In this document: piece by piece, positions 11,901-21,803 of the stretch
How the letters are laid out: each line of letters begins with the position of its first letter
Position numbering within the stretch: position 1 is the stretch's first letter
Notes under the pieces: generated by a model
Told to the model about the DNA's origin: nothing
Database searches by the model: none
The model's input: only the letters and a program-made list of their open reading frames with translations
Translations under genes and position numbers: made by a program
Assembly: GCA_016721305.1 (NCBI GenBank)
Contig: JADKIH010000002.1
Span: 372,001 to 436,000 of the forward strand
Length of the DNA stretch: 64,000 bases
Direction: 5' to 3'
Source of the DNA: Bacteroidota bacterium
GTDB taxonomy: Bacteria; Bacteroidota; Bacteroidia; AKYH767-A; 2013-40CM-41-45

Positions 11901-14223
11901 AACAGGCGTTTCAAATGCCTGCGCACAAATTCAAGCTCATACCTTGCCATCTGCACGTTGCAATTGGGTTACAACAACAGGACAAACGGGAATTTCTACT
12001 GCTAACCCAAGTGCAAATTGGGAACCTTCTATCAATGTAGTCGGTACACGTACTTACTTAATCCTTATCGATAACTGGAATCCACCTTCTTTCGTAACCG
12101 GATTTACCTTAGACTGGATGGGATCGCCGATTGCCTCCAATCCGACATCCGTTACTTGGAATGGCGGTATTGACACCAATTTTACGACAGTGAATAACTG
12201 GGGAACGGCACCATGTAATGCTCTCCCTTCTTGTACGGTGGATGCCATCATCTCTGCCTCTGCGTCGGGACGTTATCCGACAATGACGGTGAACACTCAG
12301 GTTAAAAATCTCGCTATCAATTCCGGTGCTACTCTTAGAATTAAAACCGGTGTCATCCTTGATGTTTGTGGCGATTTTACCAATAACGGAACTCTCATTG
12401 CAGAGCCGGGATCAACAGTTCGTTTTTCCGGAACAGTTAATCAGGGAATATTCGGAAGTTTAACCGGAACTAATTCATTTGCCAATTTAGTCATCCTAAA
12501 AACTTCGGGTACTGTTACTCTCAATTGCAACATCGATGTGAGTGAAAACTTCAGCACTGCCTCGGCAACAAGTATTTTCAATGTGAATGCAAAATACATG
12601 AGAGTTGGCGGTGACTTTTCCAATAGCACTGCTAATACAACTTTCACCGGTTATGCAGCAAGTACATTGGAATTTAACGGAAGTAGCGCACAGCACTTCA
12701 CGAATAGTAGTGGTAGCATGGTCGTATTTAATGTTGTAATGAATAAGCCTTCCGGAAATCTTTATCTGACCGGAGCGAATAGTACAATGAACATCGATTC
12801 CACTGCTACATTAACACTTACCAAAGGATTGATCAGTACTCGTGCATTTGCCGCTTTGGAAGTAAATATGAAAAACAAAGCAACGAATTCTATCGTAGGT
12901 CATAATACAACCAGTTACATCGATGGAAAACTTCGTCGCCCTGTATACGTTGGAGTTCCGTTGACGCTTCCTTTGTCGATCGATTTCCCTGTCGGTGATA
13001 CCCTTACTCCGGGCGGATACGAATTAGCCAATGTGACCTTCACGAGCGGAACAACAATCAGTAATCTCCTTGCGAACTTCAGCCCTTGGCCTACACCGGC
13101 TACTCCACCGGCTATTGGTCCTACAGCAAATGAATGTATGATTGCTACCTACAATATCCTTCCTCTATTTAATGATGGGTACTGGACAATCACAAAGGGT
13201 AATGCTTCGTTCAACGGTATCTACAAAATTACATTGAACAGTCTCGGACATACTAATAATGTCGGAACCGGCTGGACAGTTGTAAAAGCAGATCAGGCGG
13301 CAAACCCGAGTCTTACAGCTTCGTGGGGATTAATAGGACAGTGTGTAATCAGCAGCACTCAGTTCAATACTATTCGTGTCAACATCAACGGTACTTACGC
13401 ATACGCAGTGACCACAACGATTGGTTCAAACATTATTAACACTGCCAATACAACGGCCCTTTCTGTTGGTGCTCCTATCACCGGAACCGGAATACCAGTC
13501 GGAAGTGTCATTACTTCAATTCTGAATTCAGGCGCCTTCACAATTTCAAATGCGGCTACAGCTACGGGATCCATTTCAGCCACATTAGGTAATACAGCTT
13601 CTGCAGGAACATCATTCAATGCCCTGTATTCAGTCGCTCAATCGACGGTTCCTCTCCCGATCAAGCTGTTGACATTTACAGCTGATCACGAAGGCGAGAA
13701 TATTGTCTGCCATTGGATCACAGGCTCAGAAACTAATAACGATCACTTCGACATTGAAAGAAGTTTCGACGGCGAAACGTTCGAGAAGATTGGAAAAGTA
13801 AATGGATATGGTGCAGGTGTCAGTACTACCAACCGCAGCTATTCATTTGAAGATCCGGATAAGTGTCATGAAATTCGTTACTATCGCTTACGTCAGGTCG
13901 ACATCGACGGACAATTTGAATATTCAGAAACCGTTGCGGTTAATTGTATCTCTAAAGATCAGATGATTCAGATTCATCCTAACCCTGCGTATGAAACAAT
14001 CACTTATCAATTCAGCCAGGCCAACGACGAGGTATTGAATATCCGAATCATTGATGTAACAGGAAGAATTCTGAAGGACGAAAATGTAAATGCAATACGC
14101 GGATTTAATTCATTCAATACTCCTGTATCCGAATTACCTGCCGGTGTTTACTATTTACACATACGAAGCAATTCAGATAACCCTTCATCTACTCCACGTC
14201 AAGTTCAGTTTATGAAGAATTAA
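8971..14223 (+). CDS. Giant T9SS-secreted adhesin-like protein, second of a tandem pair
   Basis: An intact 1750-residue paralogue of the preceding gene. Layout: signal peptide (1-26); N-terminal beta domain (about 27-310) interrupted by a Gly/Thr/Ala-rich insert near 105-170; at least five cysteine-bearing beta-sandwich repeats (about 320-1040), with pairs such as NRDVWFKF and GDVWLSFT; a Thr/Asn/Ser-rich repeat region with a RIKTG start (about 1110-1480); a second copy of the insert-like module (TTALSVGAPITGTGIPVGS); a fibronectin-like module (ETNNDHFDIERS); and a T9SS type A domain (IHPNPAYETITYQF ... FMKN). The cysteine spacing suggests extracellular disulfides. It probably acts in attachment or matrix formation. 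No enzymatic motif is visible. Confidence 0.9.
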   Translation: MHKTYTPKIWFVVLLIVFQISSALAQPGIGIPFGFTNSGAPTATTSVNLAVNAVGQDNSTIILTPTGFSFNFAGTLYQDVVVSTNGWAALIPASLMTNAGTASLTAATAAGSNILTVASTAGLAPGMYVTGTSIMGAAAAPTVGMAQIVAVTSGTTFTINLSAPPGGLTIGTALTYYTIGTAAFATALPTNSLSTYAGGYPLIAPLWDDLNILALSYTVGATTNIRWTGKWDKNAASGTLQFGASFSSANGNIAFFYPNLAYTATGAPSASMGIAGVCTGDFYSMTPVTTNTATVDSTVENNLINGSVKPTNVQYTFNPFCPNDNCAAPRPAKDLGTINTTCTYATFSNVNATTSGSNICSTTDNRDVWFKFTKPAGTSNIKISTSAATCTAGPGTSIEVFTTCGGTSLGCATTSTANPGFGEMVLNRPCSLEVLYVRVTVDGDVTGKFRLCVNDIGNNIAGITNGATCATATNICSLPFNQTGLTTAGYGNEYDSTISPCHDPYMNGEDYVFAFTPSSNTCIRVVLTSTGNNPFVGIFDGCPDVGSTHCVSTAAGSSGTITINSVTLLAGNTYYIVVDNNSLNTTTNIPFDINITSLGTSNTYDNCATPYSLGSIGNNAACVFSTFSTECSSPSPVGAGYPTPSCGNFTDGVTGDVWLSFTASFTGNLLIRTQPSAANSTADAAMQVYTGSCGAFSLYACDDNSAGSSMPLLSLPVINGTTYYIRVWTVNPANTGSFDLCLTSACAPPNDVPCTAVLVPIGATATGFNTCAGSTNEPPNSAQCTIGGIINTVWYKTVVPASGSISIRTHPLTLTDTQIQAFTLAGGCANAATTYVNKGCNDDGPDCGVQNGQSYHDYSELLINSLTPGDTIFIAVDGYNSQTGTFEITVVDGSSVSYAPVYMQDCAYPFEVCGSSNLSVPDPGPLNFGNVCDFSPTYDCWQNGERNSLWYRVTVNPGTLQFAINSVTDYDFIMWDVTGVSNACAQIQAHTLPSARCNWVTTTGQTGISTANPSANWEPSINVVGTRTYLILIDNWNPPSFVTGFTLDWMGSPIASNPTSVTWNGGIDTNFTTVNNWGTAPCNALPSCTVDAIISASASGRYPTMTVNTQVKNLAINSGATLRIKTGVILDVCGDFTNNGTLIAEPGSTVRFSGTVNQGIFGSLTGTNSFANLVILKTSGTVTLNCNIDVSENFSTASATSIFNVNAKYMRVGGDFSNSTANTTFTGYAASTLEFNGSSAQHFTNSSGSMVVFNVVMNKPSGNLYLTGANSTMNIDSTATLTLTKGLISTRAFAALEVNMKNKATNSIVGHNTTSYIDGKLRRPVYVGVPLTLPLSIDFPVGDTLTPGGYELANVTFTSGTTISNLLANFSPWPTPATPPAIGPTANECMIATYNILPLFNDGYWTITKGNASFNGIYKITLNSLGHTNNVGTGWTVVKADQAANPSLTASWGLIGQCVISSTQFNTIRVNINGTYAYAVTTTIGSNIINTANTTALSVGAPITGTGIPVGSVITSILNSGAFTISNAATATGSISATLGNTASAGTSFNALYSVAQSTVPLPIKLLTFTADHEGENIVCHWITGSETNNDHFDIERSFDGETFEKIGKVNGYGAGVSTTNRSYSFEDPDKCHEIRYYRLRQVDIDGQFEYSETVAVNCISKDQMIQIHPNPAYETITYQFSQANDEVLNIRIIDVTGRILKDENVNAIRGFNSFNTPVSELPAGVYYLHIRSNSDNPSSTPRQVQFMKN

Positions 14224-14252
14224 ATCGGCTTACTCAGGAGAATTCCTGAGAG

Positions 14253-14304
14253 AACTCTGACAGCCTTTCGCTATTCCTGCAAAAGCCTGTCAGAGTTTTT
14301 TTTT
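14253..14304 (+). terminator. Intrinsic terminator after the second giant T9SS gene
   Basis: AACTCTGACAG pairs with CTGTCAGAGTT across a 25-nt loop and is followed by nine T residues. It lies 30 bp after the stop codon. Confidence 0.88.
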
Positions 14305-14467
14305 GACCATATTTGATCAACGTTGAGATGCTTATGGCCATTGCTTAGAAACCAAAGCTCTACCCCTTTCTCAAATAGCTGATTTTTAATCTATTGCAGC
14401 CAGGTGTCAATTCAAATGAAGTTATCTACAAGTACGCTCTTGGCCAAGGGAAAGAGTGAATATTTTC

Positions 14468-14475
14468 TATCTTTG
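14468..14475 (+). promoter_or_regulatory. -7 box (TATCTTTG) of yidC
   Basis: TATCTTTG is a full match to TAnnTTTG, 23 bp before the yidC ATG. A TTG at 14440-14442 is a possible -33 element, at 25-bp spacing. Confidence 0.55.
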
Positions 14476-14498
14476 CGCACCTTTTTAGAAAAGAATCT

Positions 14499-16345
14499 AT
14501 GGACAAAAATTCCATTCTTGGATTATCAATTATAGGCTTAATCATCGTCGCCTATTCCATCTTCAATCAGCCATCGGCCGATGAAGTGAAAGCGATGCAA
14601 CAGAAGCAAGACTCAATCGCGAAAGTAGAGACTGAGAAAAAAGCTCTTGCTGCTAAAACTGCCGCTTCGATGCCTGTTGCTGAAAGTTTGAAAGACACTA
14701 CTATGCTTTCTGATTCAGCTAAAGCTGAATTGGAGAAACAGAAGTTTGGCGACTTTGCCTCTGCTGCTAGCGGTACTGAACAAGTTCTCACGCTGGAAAA
14801 TAATCTGATCAAGGTTTTGTTGTCGTCGAAAGGTGGCCGAATAAAAAGCGTTGAGCTGAAAAACTACAAAACGTGGGATAAGAACCCTCTCCTGCTTATG
14901 GCGGGCGACTCTTCTGTTTTCAACCTTACTCTTTCAGCGCAAAATCGTATCGTCAATACAAAAGATTTATTTTTTCAGGCAGCAGGAACAGCGGGAAGTA
15001 AAAACTCAGCCAGCCTCCGCCTGATTGCCGGAGAGAACAAATACCTTGAATTTGTTTACACCCTGCCGGAAGATTCGTACATGATGAACTACAAAATTAA
15101 TGTAGTAGGAATGGAGGATGTCATCGCCGAAAATGCATCATTTATCAACCTCGACTGGAAAGATGTAGTTACACAGCAGGAAAAAGTATTCAGAATGAGC
15201 GCCAGGCAACGACAGTTTACTATCGTTTCAGCGACGAAGATGTTGACTATATCAATGAAGGAACCTCTGAAAAGAAAAACCTGAAAACAAAAGTTCAGTG
15301 GGTTGCCTTTAAACAGCAGTTCTTTTCTACGATTCTTATCTCTGATCAGGGCGGGTTTGAATCGCCGACGGTAGAGACAAAAGCCGACGATAAATCAACA
15401 AAAGTTGTAAAAGAACTATCCGCATCTTTTTCTCTTCCTTATGATCGCAAGAGTTTGCAGTCGTACGATATGCGATTTTACTTCGGACCAAATCACTATC
15501 AAACTCTGAAGAAATTTGAAAACCTCAGTCTGGAAAAACTAATTCCGTTGGGTTGGGGAATATTCGGTTGGGTGAATCGATTCCTTGTCATTCCGACTTT
15601 CAATTTCCTGAACAGCTTTAGTCTGAACTACGGTATCATCATTTTGATTCTTACCATCATGGTTCGAATCATTCTCTTACCACTTACTTATGGATCATTT
15701 AAATCGCAGGCTAAAATGAAAGTGCTGGGGCCTGAGATGAATGAGATCAAAGAAAAGTATGGCTCTGATCCGATGAAATTGCAACAGGAAAATATGGCAT
15801 TGTACAAACGAGCCGGAGTAAATCCATTTGGCGGTTGTATTCCGGGTTTATTGCAAATGCCGATTTTGATTGCGATGTTCCGATTCTTCCCTGCCTCTAT
15901 CGAATTGCGTCAGCAAAGCTTCCTTTGGGCACACGATCTTTCTACGTACGATTCTATCTTCGATTTTGGTTTCCACATTCCATGGTATGGTGATCACGTC
16001 AGTCTCTTTACATTATTGATGACGGTATCTACTCTCATTTATACTAAGATGAATATGCAGATGACAGCAGCTACAAATCCACAAATGAAGTGGATGATGT
16101 ATCTGATGCCAATTCTCTTCCTTGGATTCTTCAACTCTTATTCTGCCGGTTTGAGTTACTATTATTTCCTCTCGAACGTCTTCGGTTTTGGCCAGCAGTT
16201 CCTCTTCAAAGCCTTTGTCGATGAAGATAAGATCCACGCTCAGATTCAGGAGAACAAGAAAAAGCCGGTGAAGAAGTCCTCCTTCCAGGCCCGATTAGAG
16301 CAGATGGCTAAAGAAAAAGCAGCTCAATCGCCTAAAAAACGCTAA
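14499..16345 (+). CDS. yidC: Membrane protein insertase YidC (frameshifted in this sequence)
   Basis: YidC inserts and folds inner-membrane proteins, alone or with SecYEG. The first part has an N-terminal membrane anchor (LGLSIIGLIIVAYSIF), a Lys/Ala/Ser linker and the periplasmic beta-supersandwich. The second has the conserved five-helix core, including LTIMVRIILLPLTYGSFKSQ, with the arginine expected in the hydrophilic groove, and FGGCIPGLLQMPILIAMF. The tail is Lys-rich, as usual for ribosome contact. The frame breaks at about 15189-15190: adding one T turns the DNA into KVFQNERQATTVYYRF and joins both parts into about 616 residues, the normal length for Bacteroidota YidC. It has its own promoter box and a terminator directly downstream. 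Confidence 0.93.
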
Positions 16346-16351
16346 ATACTG

Positions 16352-16386
16352 ACAAATCCGCCCCCAAAAGGCGGATTTGTTTTTTC
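16352..16386 (+). terminator. Intrinsic terminator after yidC
   Basis: ACAAATCCGCC pairs with GGCGGATTTGT around a CCCAAAA loop and ends in a T-run, 7 bp past the yidC stop codon. Confidence 0.93.
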
Positions 16387-16466
16387 ATTCATAATCACGA
16401 CTTTTGTTGTACTAAAAAAAGAAATACCTGTACCCTAAAAACAGGGTTAACTCAATTCCACAAACC

Positions 16467-17561
16467 ATGTCACAAGACTTTCTTCCACTCTTAGGAACCG
16501 ACCATATCGAATTCTGGGTTGGTAACGCCAAGCAGGCTGCATATTATTATCAGAAGGCATTCGGATTTACGCTCGTTGCTTATGCCGGCCCTGAAACAGG
16601 TGTTCGCGATCGCGCATCGTACGTACTTCAGCAAGGCAAAATCCGTTTCGTGCTCACTACCTCTTTTGATCCTGAATCAGAAATCAATAAGCACGTTCTT
16701 AAACACAGTGATGGTGTTAAGGTACTTGCACTCGGAGTGGACGATGCCGAAAAAGCATTTTACGAAACAATGTCGAGAGGCGCCAAAGCGCACACTCAAC
16801 CCACAACATTGAAAGATGAATTCGGTGAAATTAAATTCGCTACAATTCATACGTACGGTGACACATTACACACCTTCGTAGAAAGAAAAAATTATTCCGG
16901 TCCGTTTATGCCCGGCTTTAAAGCTGCACAATCGACTTTCAAAACTGAATCTATCGGACTTGAATACATCGATCATTGCGTAGGAAATGTTGAAATAGGG
17001 AAAATGAACGACTGGGTGAAATTCTATGAAGACGTAATGGGCTTCAAGATGATCATCACCTTCGACGACAAAGATATTTCAACGGAGTATTCGGCTCTGA
17101 TGAGCAAAGTTGTTTCTAATGGAAATGGCTTTGTAAAGTTCCCGATCAACGAACCGGCTGAAGGCAAAAAGAAATCACAGATCGATGAGTATCTTGAATA
17201 CTACAAAGGTGCCGGTGTTCAACACATCGCCATTATCACCAATAATGTGATCAAGACGGTAACTGAATTACAGGAACGTGGCGTTGAATTCCTCCGCGTA
17301 CCATCCAATTATTACGATGATTTATTGAAGCGTGTTGGCAAGATTGACGAGGATATTGAGCCATTGAAAAAACTCGGAATCCTGGTTGATCGCGATGATG
17401 AGGGCTATCTTTTACAAATCTTCACCAAGCCCGTTGAAGACCGACCAACATTATTCTTTGAGATTATTCAACGAAAAGGAGCTAAATCGTTCGGAAAAGG
17501 CAATTTCAAGGCTCTTTTCGAAGCCATTGAAAGAGAGCAGGCTATCCGTGGAAATCTCTAA
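16467..17561 (+). CDS. hppD: 4-hydroxyphenylpyruvate dioxygenase
   Basis: This enzyme converts 4-hydroxyphenylpyruvate to homogentisate in tyrosine catabolism, using Fe(II) and O2. The 364 residues contain two VOC-fold halves: an N-terminal one (about 10-145) and the catalytic C-terminal one (about 165-345). The expected iron ligands are present in IDHCVGNV, GVQHIAI and the terminal LFFEIIQRKG. The length matches the family (about 355-380). ATG at 16467 gives the usual N-terminus FLPLLGTDHIEFWVGN. No other homogentisate pathway gene is adjacent, so the gene stands alone between two terminators. Confidence 0.95.
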   Translation: MSQDFLPLLGTDHIEFWVGNAKQAAYYYQKAFGFTLVAYAGPETGVRDRASYVLQQGKIRFVLTTSFDPESEINKHVLKHSDGVKVLALGVDDAEKAFYETMSRGAKAHTQPTTLKDEFGEIKFATIHTYGDTLHTFVERKNYSGPFMPGFKAAQSTFKTESIGLEYIDHCVGNVEIGKMNDWVKFYEDVMGFKMIITFDDKDISTEYSALMSKVVSNGNGFVKFPINEPAEGKKKSQIDEYLEYYKGAGVQHIAIITNNVIKTVTELQERGVEFLRVPSNYYDDLLKRVGKIDEDIEPLKKLGILVDRDDEGYLLQIFTKPVEDRPTLFFEIIQRKGAKSFGKGNFKALFEAIEREQAIRGNL

Positions 17562-17580
17562 TTTAGAGCACAAAACATTC

Positions 17581-17609
17581 AAAAAGGGGGAAATTTCCCC
17601 CTTTTTTTA
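17581..17609 (+). terminator. Intrinsic terminator after hppD
   Basis: The palindrome AAAGGGGGAAATTTCCCCCTTT is followed by further T residues, 20 bp past the hppD stop codon. Confidence 0.92.
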
Positions 17610-17730
17610 TTGAAAAGGCCCGATATTTGCCTAAAAACCAAAATACTTTAAGAATACTTCATTCTTCTCAAGTACATTTACGCAACAAAAAATAACAGAA
17701 CAGGTTGAATAACATTCCATTCAAATCACT

Positions 17731-19154
17731 ATGAAAATAACAAAGCTGACATTTCCATTTCTGATTACTGCATTCTTCTTACTCTGCTCTTCGCAGCTCA
17801 TGGCTGCTCCGGCTTATGAAATCAAAGTTCATGTTGCCGGTTTAAATGACACAACGTTATATCTGGGTAATCACTACGGCGAAAAACAATACGTACGTGA
17901 TACGGTTAAGACAGATCACAACGGCTGGGCTACTTTTTCGGGAACAGATACGCTTCCCGGCGGCATCTATCTCATCATTCTTCTCAATAAAACATATTTC
18001 GAAGTATTGGTAAACGATCAGAAATTTACGGTTGAGACCGATACTGTTGAATATGTTTTACATATGAAAACTTCCGGCTCGGTTGAAAATAAACTCTTCA
18101 ACGATCATCAGAAATTTATTTTCGACGCATCGAAGAAAACTCAGGAGATTCGCGGAAAGATGGAAGCCTACAAGAACAACAAGGACTCTACAGCTCTTTT
18201 CAAAAAGCAACTCACCGATGCCGACAAATCGGTCAGAGAATATCGAATGAAGATTGTTTCAGACTATCCGAATTCATTGATGGCAAAAATCATCAAGACG
18301 ATGCAAGAACCTGATGTTCCTGAAGCACCAAAAGATGAAAAAGGAAATGTGATTGACTCTTTATTCCAATATCACTACTTCAAAGCACATTATCTGGAGA
18401 ACGTTGATTTCGGTGACGAACGCTTGCTTCGCAGTCCGATTCTTTACAACAAAATCAAAACGTACACTCAACAGTTAACTGTTCCTGCACCTGATTCGCT
18501 TATTCCTGCCATTGATACAATCATAGAAAAGGCAAGAGCCAATAAGGAAGTATTTAAATATTGCGTGGCTACACTTGCTAACTACTATGAGACTTCAAAC
18601 ATCATGGGTTATGACAAAGTGTTTGTCCACATTGCGGAAAGATACTACTTGACAAAAGATGCATTCTGGGCTGATTCAACTTTACAAGCTAAAATTCACG
18701 AGCGCGTAATGAAGATCAAACCAAATATCCTTGGCGAGGCTGCGTACAATATGAACATGCCGGATACAGCATTAAAGTTACATGCTCTTTATGATGTCAA
18801 AGCAAAATACACCATTCTCGTTTTTTGGGACCCTACCTGCAGCCACTGCAAAACTGAAGTACCGAAGCTTTCTCAATATTACGACAGCGTAAAAACAAAG
18901 GGCGTAAGCATTGAAGTCTTCGCTGTCGGAATTGAATCCGATATGGAACTATGGAAGAAGTTTATCCGTGACAACAAATTAAAATGGCTGAACGTCTCCG
19001 ATCTCTACAACAACACTAACTTCCGAAACTACTACGATATCTACTCTACTCCGGTAATTTATCTGCTCGATGATAAAAGCACATCATCGCTAAGCGACTG
19101 GATACGGATAAGCTTAGGGATTTTATTGATCATGAAGAAAAGAAGAAAAATTAG
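17731..19154 (+). CDS. TlpA-family thiol:disulfide protein with DUF4369-like N-terminus (C-terminal frameshift)
   Basis: Signal peptide (1-25, LMAAPAYE). Next comes a beta-rich DUF4369-like domain (about 28-125), a helical DUF5106-like middle (about 130-340) and a C-terminal thioredoxin fold with the CxxC motif in DPTCSHCKTEVP. The protein should act in the periplasm as a thiol reductant or disulfide handler. As given, the frame ends at 19158 in a low-quality tail. Restoring one A near 19081-19086 gives the normal thioredoxin ending (AKRLDTDKLRDFIDHEEKK) and a stop at 19152-19154, so I end the gene there. It converges with purL across a shared terminator. Confidence 0.87.
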
Positions 19155-19262
19155 CTAATTGAATAATTAGCTAATTAGCTAATTGTTTGCGGAAAAATTC
19201 AAATAGAAAAAGGGTGTCTTTGTAATTCAAGGACACCCTTTTTTATTAGCTAATTAGCTAAT
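19151..19262. repeat. Octamer array TTAGCTAA flanking a terminator
   Basis: Units of AGCTAATT occur several times at 19151-19184 and again at 19245-19262. AATTAGCTAATT is its own reverse complement, so the two blocks can pair with each other around the terminator between them. The first block overlaps the true stop of the TlpA-like gene and the second ends just before the purL stop. Confidence 0.75.
19207..19245. terminator. Bidirectional terminator between the TlpA-like gene and purL
   Basis: AAAAGGGTGTC pairs with GACACCCTTTT around a loop of about 14 nt, with A/T runs on both sides. It serves two convergent genes. Confidence 0.88.
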
Positions 19263-19265
19263 CGA

Positions 19266-21493
19266 CTACTCCCCCATCATCTTCCCCAACGCTCCGTTGT
19301 AAAGAGCTTTGGCTTCGGTGATGGTTCCGAATGATTGTTCGTCGATTTGGATTTCGCCGTTTGTTACAGTACCGAGATTTGAGAATTCGACATCGGCAGC
19401 TGCGAGCTCATCGACGAATTCGTCGAGCTTTTGAGGGCTGACGGAAACGATGATACGACTTTGTGCTTCACCAAAGAGGAATGCATCGGCACGACAATCG
19501 AAATCGGTTTCGATGCTGAAACCTAAATCGTTCGGCATAGCTGATTCTGCCAAAGTGATAAACAATCCGCCATCAGAAACATCGTGAGCCGATTCAATCA
19601 GATTTTTTCTGATGAGGCGCTTCACTACACTCTGATTTTTGTATTCAACATCTAAGTCGAATGAAGGTGCCGGTGAATTTTTAACACCGTGGAATGAATA
19701 CAAATACTCAGAAGAGTTGATATCGTTTTTCGATTCACCGATCATGAAAATCGCATCGCCTTCGTTTTTGAAGTCAAGCGTCATTCGGCTGTTTTATTTT
19801 CCAACACACCAAGCATACCGATTGTCGGTGTCGGGAATACCGGACCTTCGTCGGAGCTCTGATTGTAGAAGCTCACATTACCACCTGTTACAGGCGTCTG
19901 GAATTTACGACAAGCTTTACCCATACCCTTGATGGCCTGAACAAATTGCCAGTACACTTCTTTATTATATGGATTTCCAAAGTTAAGACAATTGGTAATC
20001 GCTGATGGCTCACCTCCGCTACAAACGATATTACGTGCTGCTTCCGCTACTGCAATTGCACAACCCATCTCAGGATCTGCATAAACGTAACGCGAGTTAC
20101 AATCGACGGTAAGAGCAATGGCCTTATTCGTACCGCGAATGTCAACAACAGCTGCATCCGAAGGTTTGTTCGTACTCATGTTTACCGTACCAACCATTGA
20201 GTCATACTGCTCAGTCACCCATTTACGGGATGCGATATTCGGATGTGACAATAAATAGTCAGCAACTTTTTTCAGGTCTTCCGGCTCTTCAACTGTATCA
20301 ATGTTGAAGCGTTTGTTTTGCGAATAGTAAGCCGGCATTGAGTATTCACGCTCATATACAGGAGCACCGCCGCCGAGTACGAGTGAATCGGCCGGAACGC
20401 TGGCAACCTGATCGCCATTCATCGTAAACTTAAGGAGACCTCCGCCGGTAACTTCACCGATCTGAACACAATTGAGATCCCATTTATCGAAAACGGCCAA
20501 CACATCTTTCTCACGACCTTTTTTCACGACGATGAGCATACGCTCTTGTGATTCGCTGAGAAGGATTTCCCAAGCCTGCATATTTTTCTGACGTACCGGA
20601 ACTTTGTCGAGATGAATAACCATCCCGTGCTTTCCCTTTGCCGACATCTCCGATGTGGAACAAATGATTCCGGCAGCACCCATATCCTGCATTCCGATTA
20701 CGGCTCCGGTTTGAATAACTTCCAGACTGGCTTCGAGCAATAATTTTTCAGTGAACGGGTCTCCAACCTGAACCGATGGTAAATCTTCAGCCGAATCTTC
20801 GTGCAAATCGCCGCTGGCAAAAGTAGCACCGTGAATTCCGTCTTTACCGGTAGCAGAGCCGACAATGAAAACCGGGTTTCCGATTCCGAACGAGGTTGCA
20901 GAAACTGTTTTGCCTTCTTCCACAATTCCGGCCGACATAGCATTCACAAGAGGGTTGATATTATAGCAATCGTCGAAGTAAATTTCTCCACCGACAGTTG
21001 GAACGCCAAACGCATTTCCATAATTACCGATGCCTTTTACGACACCTCTGAGTAACCACTTAGTTTTTTCCAGATCCGGATTACCGAAACGAAGTGAATT
21101 TAATTGGGCAATCGGACGAGCACCCATGGTAAAAATATCGCGGTTGATCCCGCCCACACCCGTTGCAGCTCCCTGATAAGGTTCAATAGCTGAAGGGTGA
21201 TTGTGTGATTCAATTTTAAAGGCACATGCCAGACCGTCGCCGATCGACACCAGACCTGCGTTTTCCTGTCCGGCCGTTGCCAGCATATGCGGACCGTCTT
21301 TCGGCAATGTCTTCAGCCAAACGATGGAATTCTTGTAAGAGCAATGCTCACTCCACATCACACTGTAGATACTTAATTCGGTAAAGTTGGGCGTTCGGCC
21401 CAAGTGTTTTACAATTTGCTCAAACTCAGCAGGTAGTAAGCCTAATTCTTTTGCCGTTTCAACAGTGACGGCTTGTTCCATTACATCAGACAT
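19266..21493 (-). CDS. purL: Phosphoribosylformylglycinamidine synthase, small-type PurL (frameshifted in this sequence)
   Basis: PurL catalyses the ATP-dependent conversion of FGAR to FGAM in purine synthesis. The large N-terminal part carries FGAM-synthase motifs: SVMWSEHCSYKNS, IESHNHPSAIEPYQGAATG and MGAAGIICSTSEMS. The C-terminal 172 residues contain the final ATP-binding half, with SAHDVSDGGL. The frame breaks at 19784-19785, where GAAATG has become GAATG. This creates a false ATGA stop/start overlap that mimics two coupled genes. Restored, the protein has about 742 residues, typical for small PurL. The start ATG at 21493 (MSDVMEQA) sits just behind a -7 box. Confidence 0.92.
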
Positions 21494-21514
21494 GTGACAT
21501 GTTAATTTACGCCG

Positions 21515-21522
21515 CAAAAGTA
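21515..21522 (-). promoter_or_regulatory. -7 box (TACTTTTG) of purL
   Basis: Read on the minus strand, TACTTTTG matches TAnnTTTG exactly, 21 bp before the purL ATG. It would give a short leader of about 15 nt. It supports the start at 21493 over the upstream in-frame start. Confidence 0.5.
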
Positions 21523-21563
21523 AGGAATTTTGGCGGGGAGAATGGTGGGTGTTGAAAGATTAG

Positions 21564-21749
21564 TGCGGGTTGCGTTGCGGGTTGCGGGTTGCGGGTTGCG
21601 GGTTGCGAGTTTGCGGGTTACGGGTTGCGAGTTGCGGGTTGCGAGTTGCGGGTTGCGGGTTACGGGTTGCGAGTTGCGGGTTGCGGGTTGCGAGTTACGG
21701 GTTGCGGGTTGCGGGTTGCGCAACTCGTAACCCGTAACCCGCAACCCGC
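21564..21749. repeat. Long heptamer array GGGTTGC with a 29-nt inverted arm
   Basis: About 22 units of GCGGGTT and its variants (GCGAGTT, ACGGGTT) fill 21564-21720. Immediately after, 21721-21749 holds the same unit in the opposite orientation. The centre is GTTGC/GCAAC, so 21692-21720 and 21721-21749 can fold into a hairpin of about 29 bp, allowing G-U pairs. The inverted arm also matches 21648-21676 at 28 of 29 positions. It fills most of the 310-bp gap between divergent purL and the membrane protein gene. Apparent open frames here (LRVAGC repeats) are artefacts of the 7-bp period. Confidence 0.9.
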
Positions 21750-21803
21750 AGAAAAACCTAGCAAATCACACGGATTTTTTCGTTCTTTCCCATCAGAAGG
21801 ACA

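Noticed and set aside
19266..21493. purL as two overlapping genes with an ATGA junction
   Set aside because: The overlap results from one missing A in GAAATG; the two parts together have exactly the length and motif order of a single small-type PurL.
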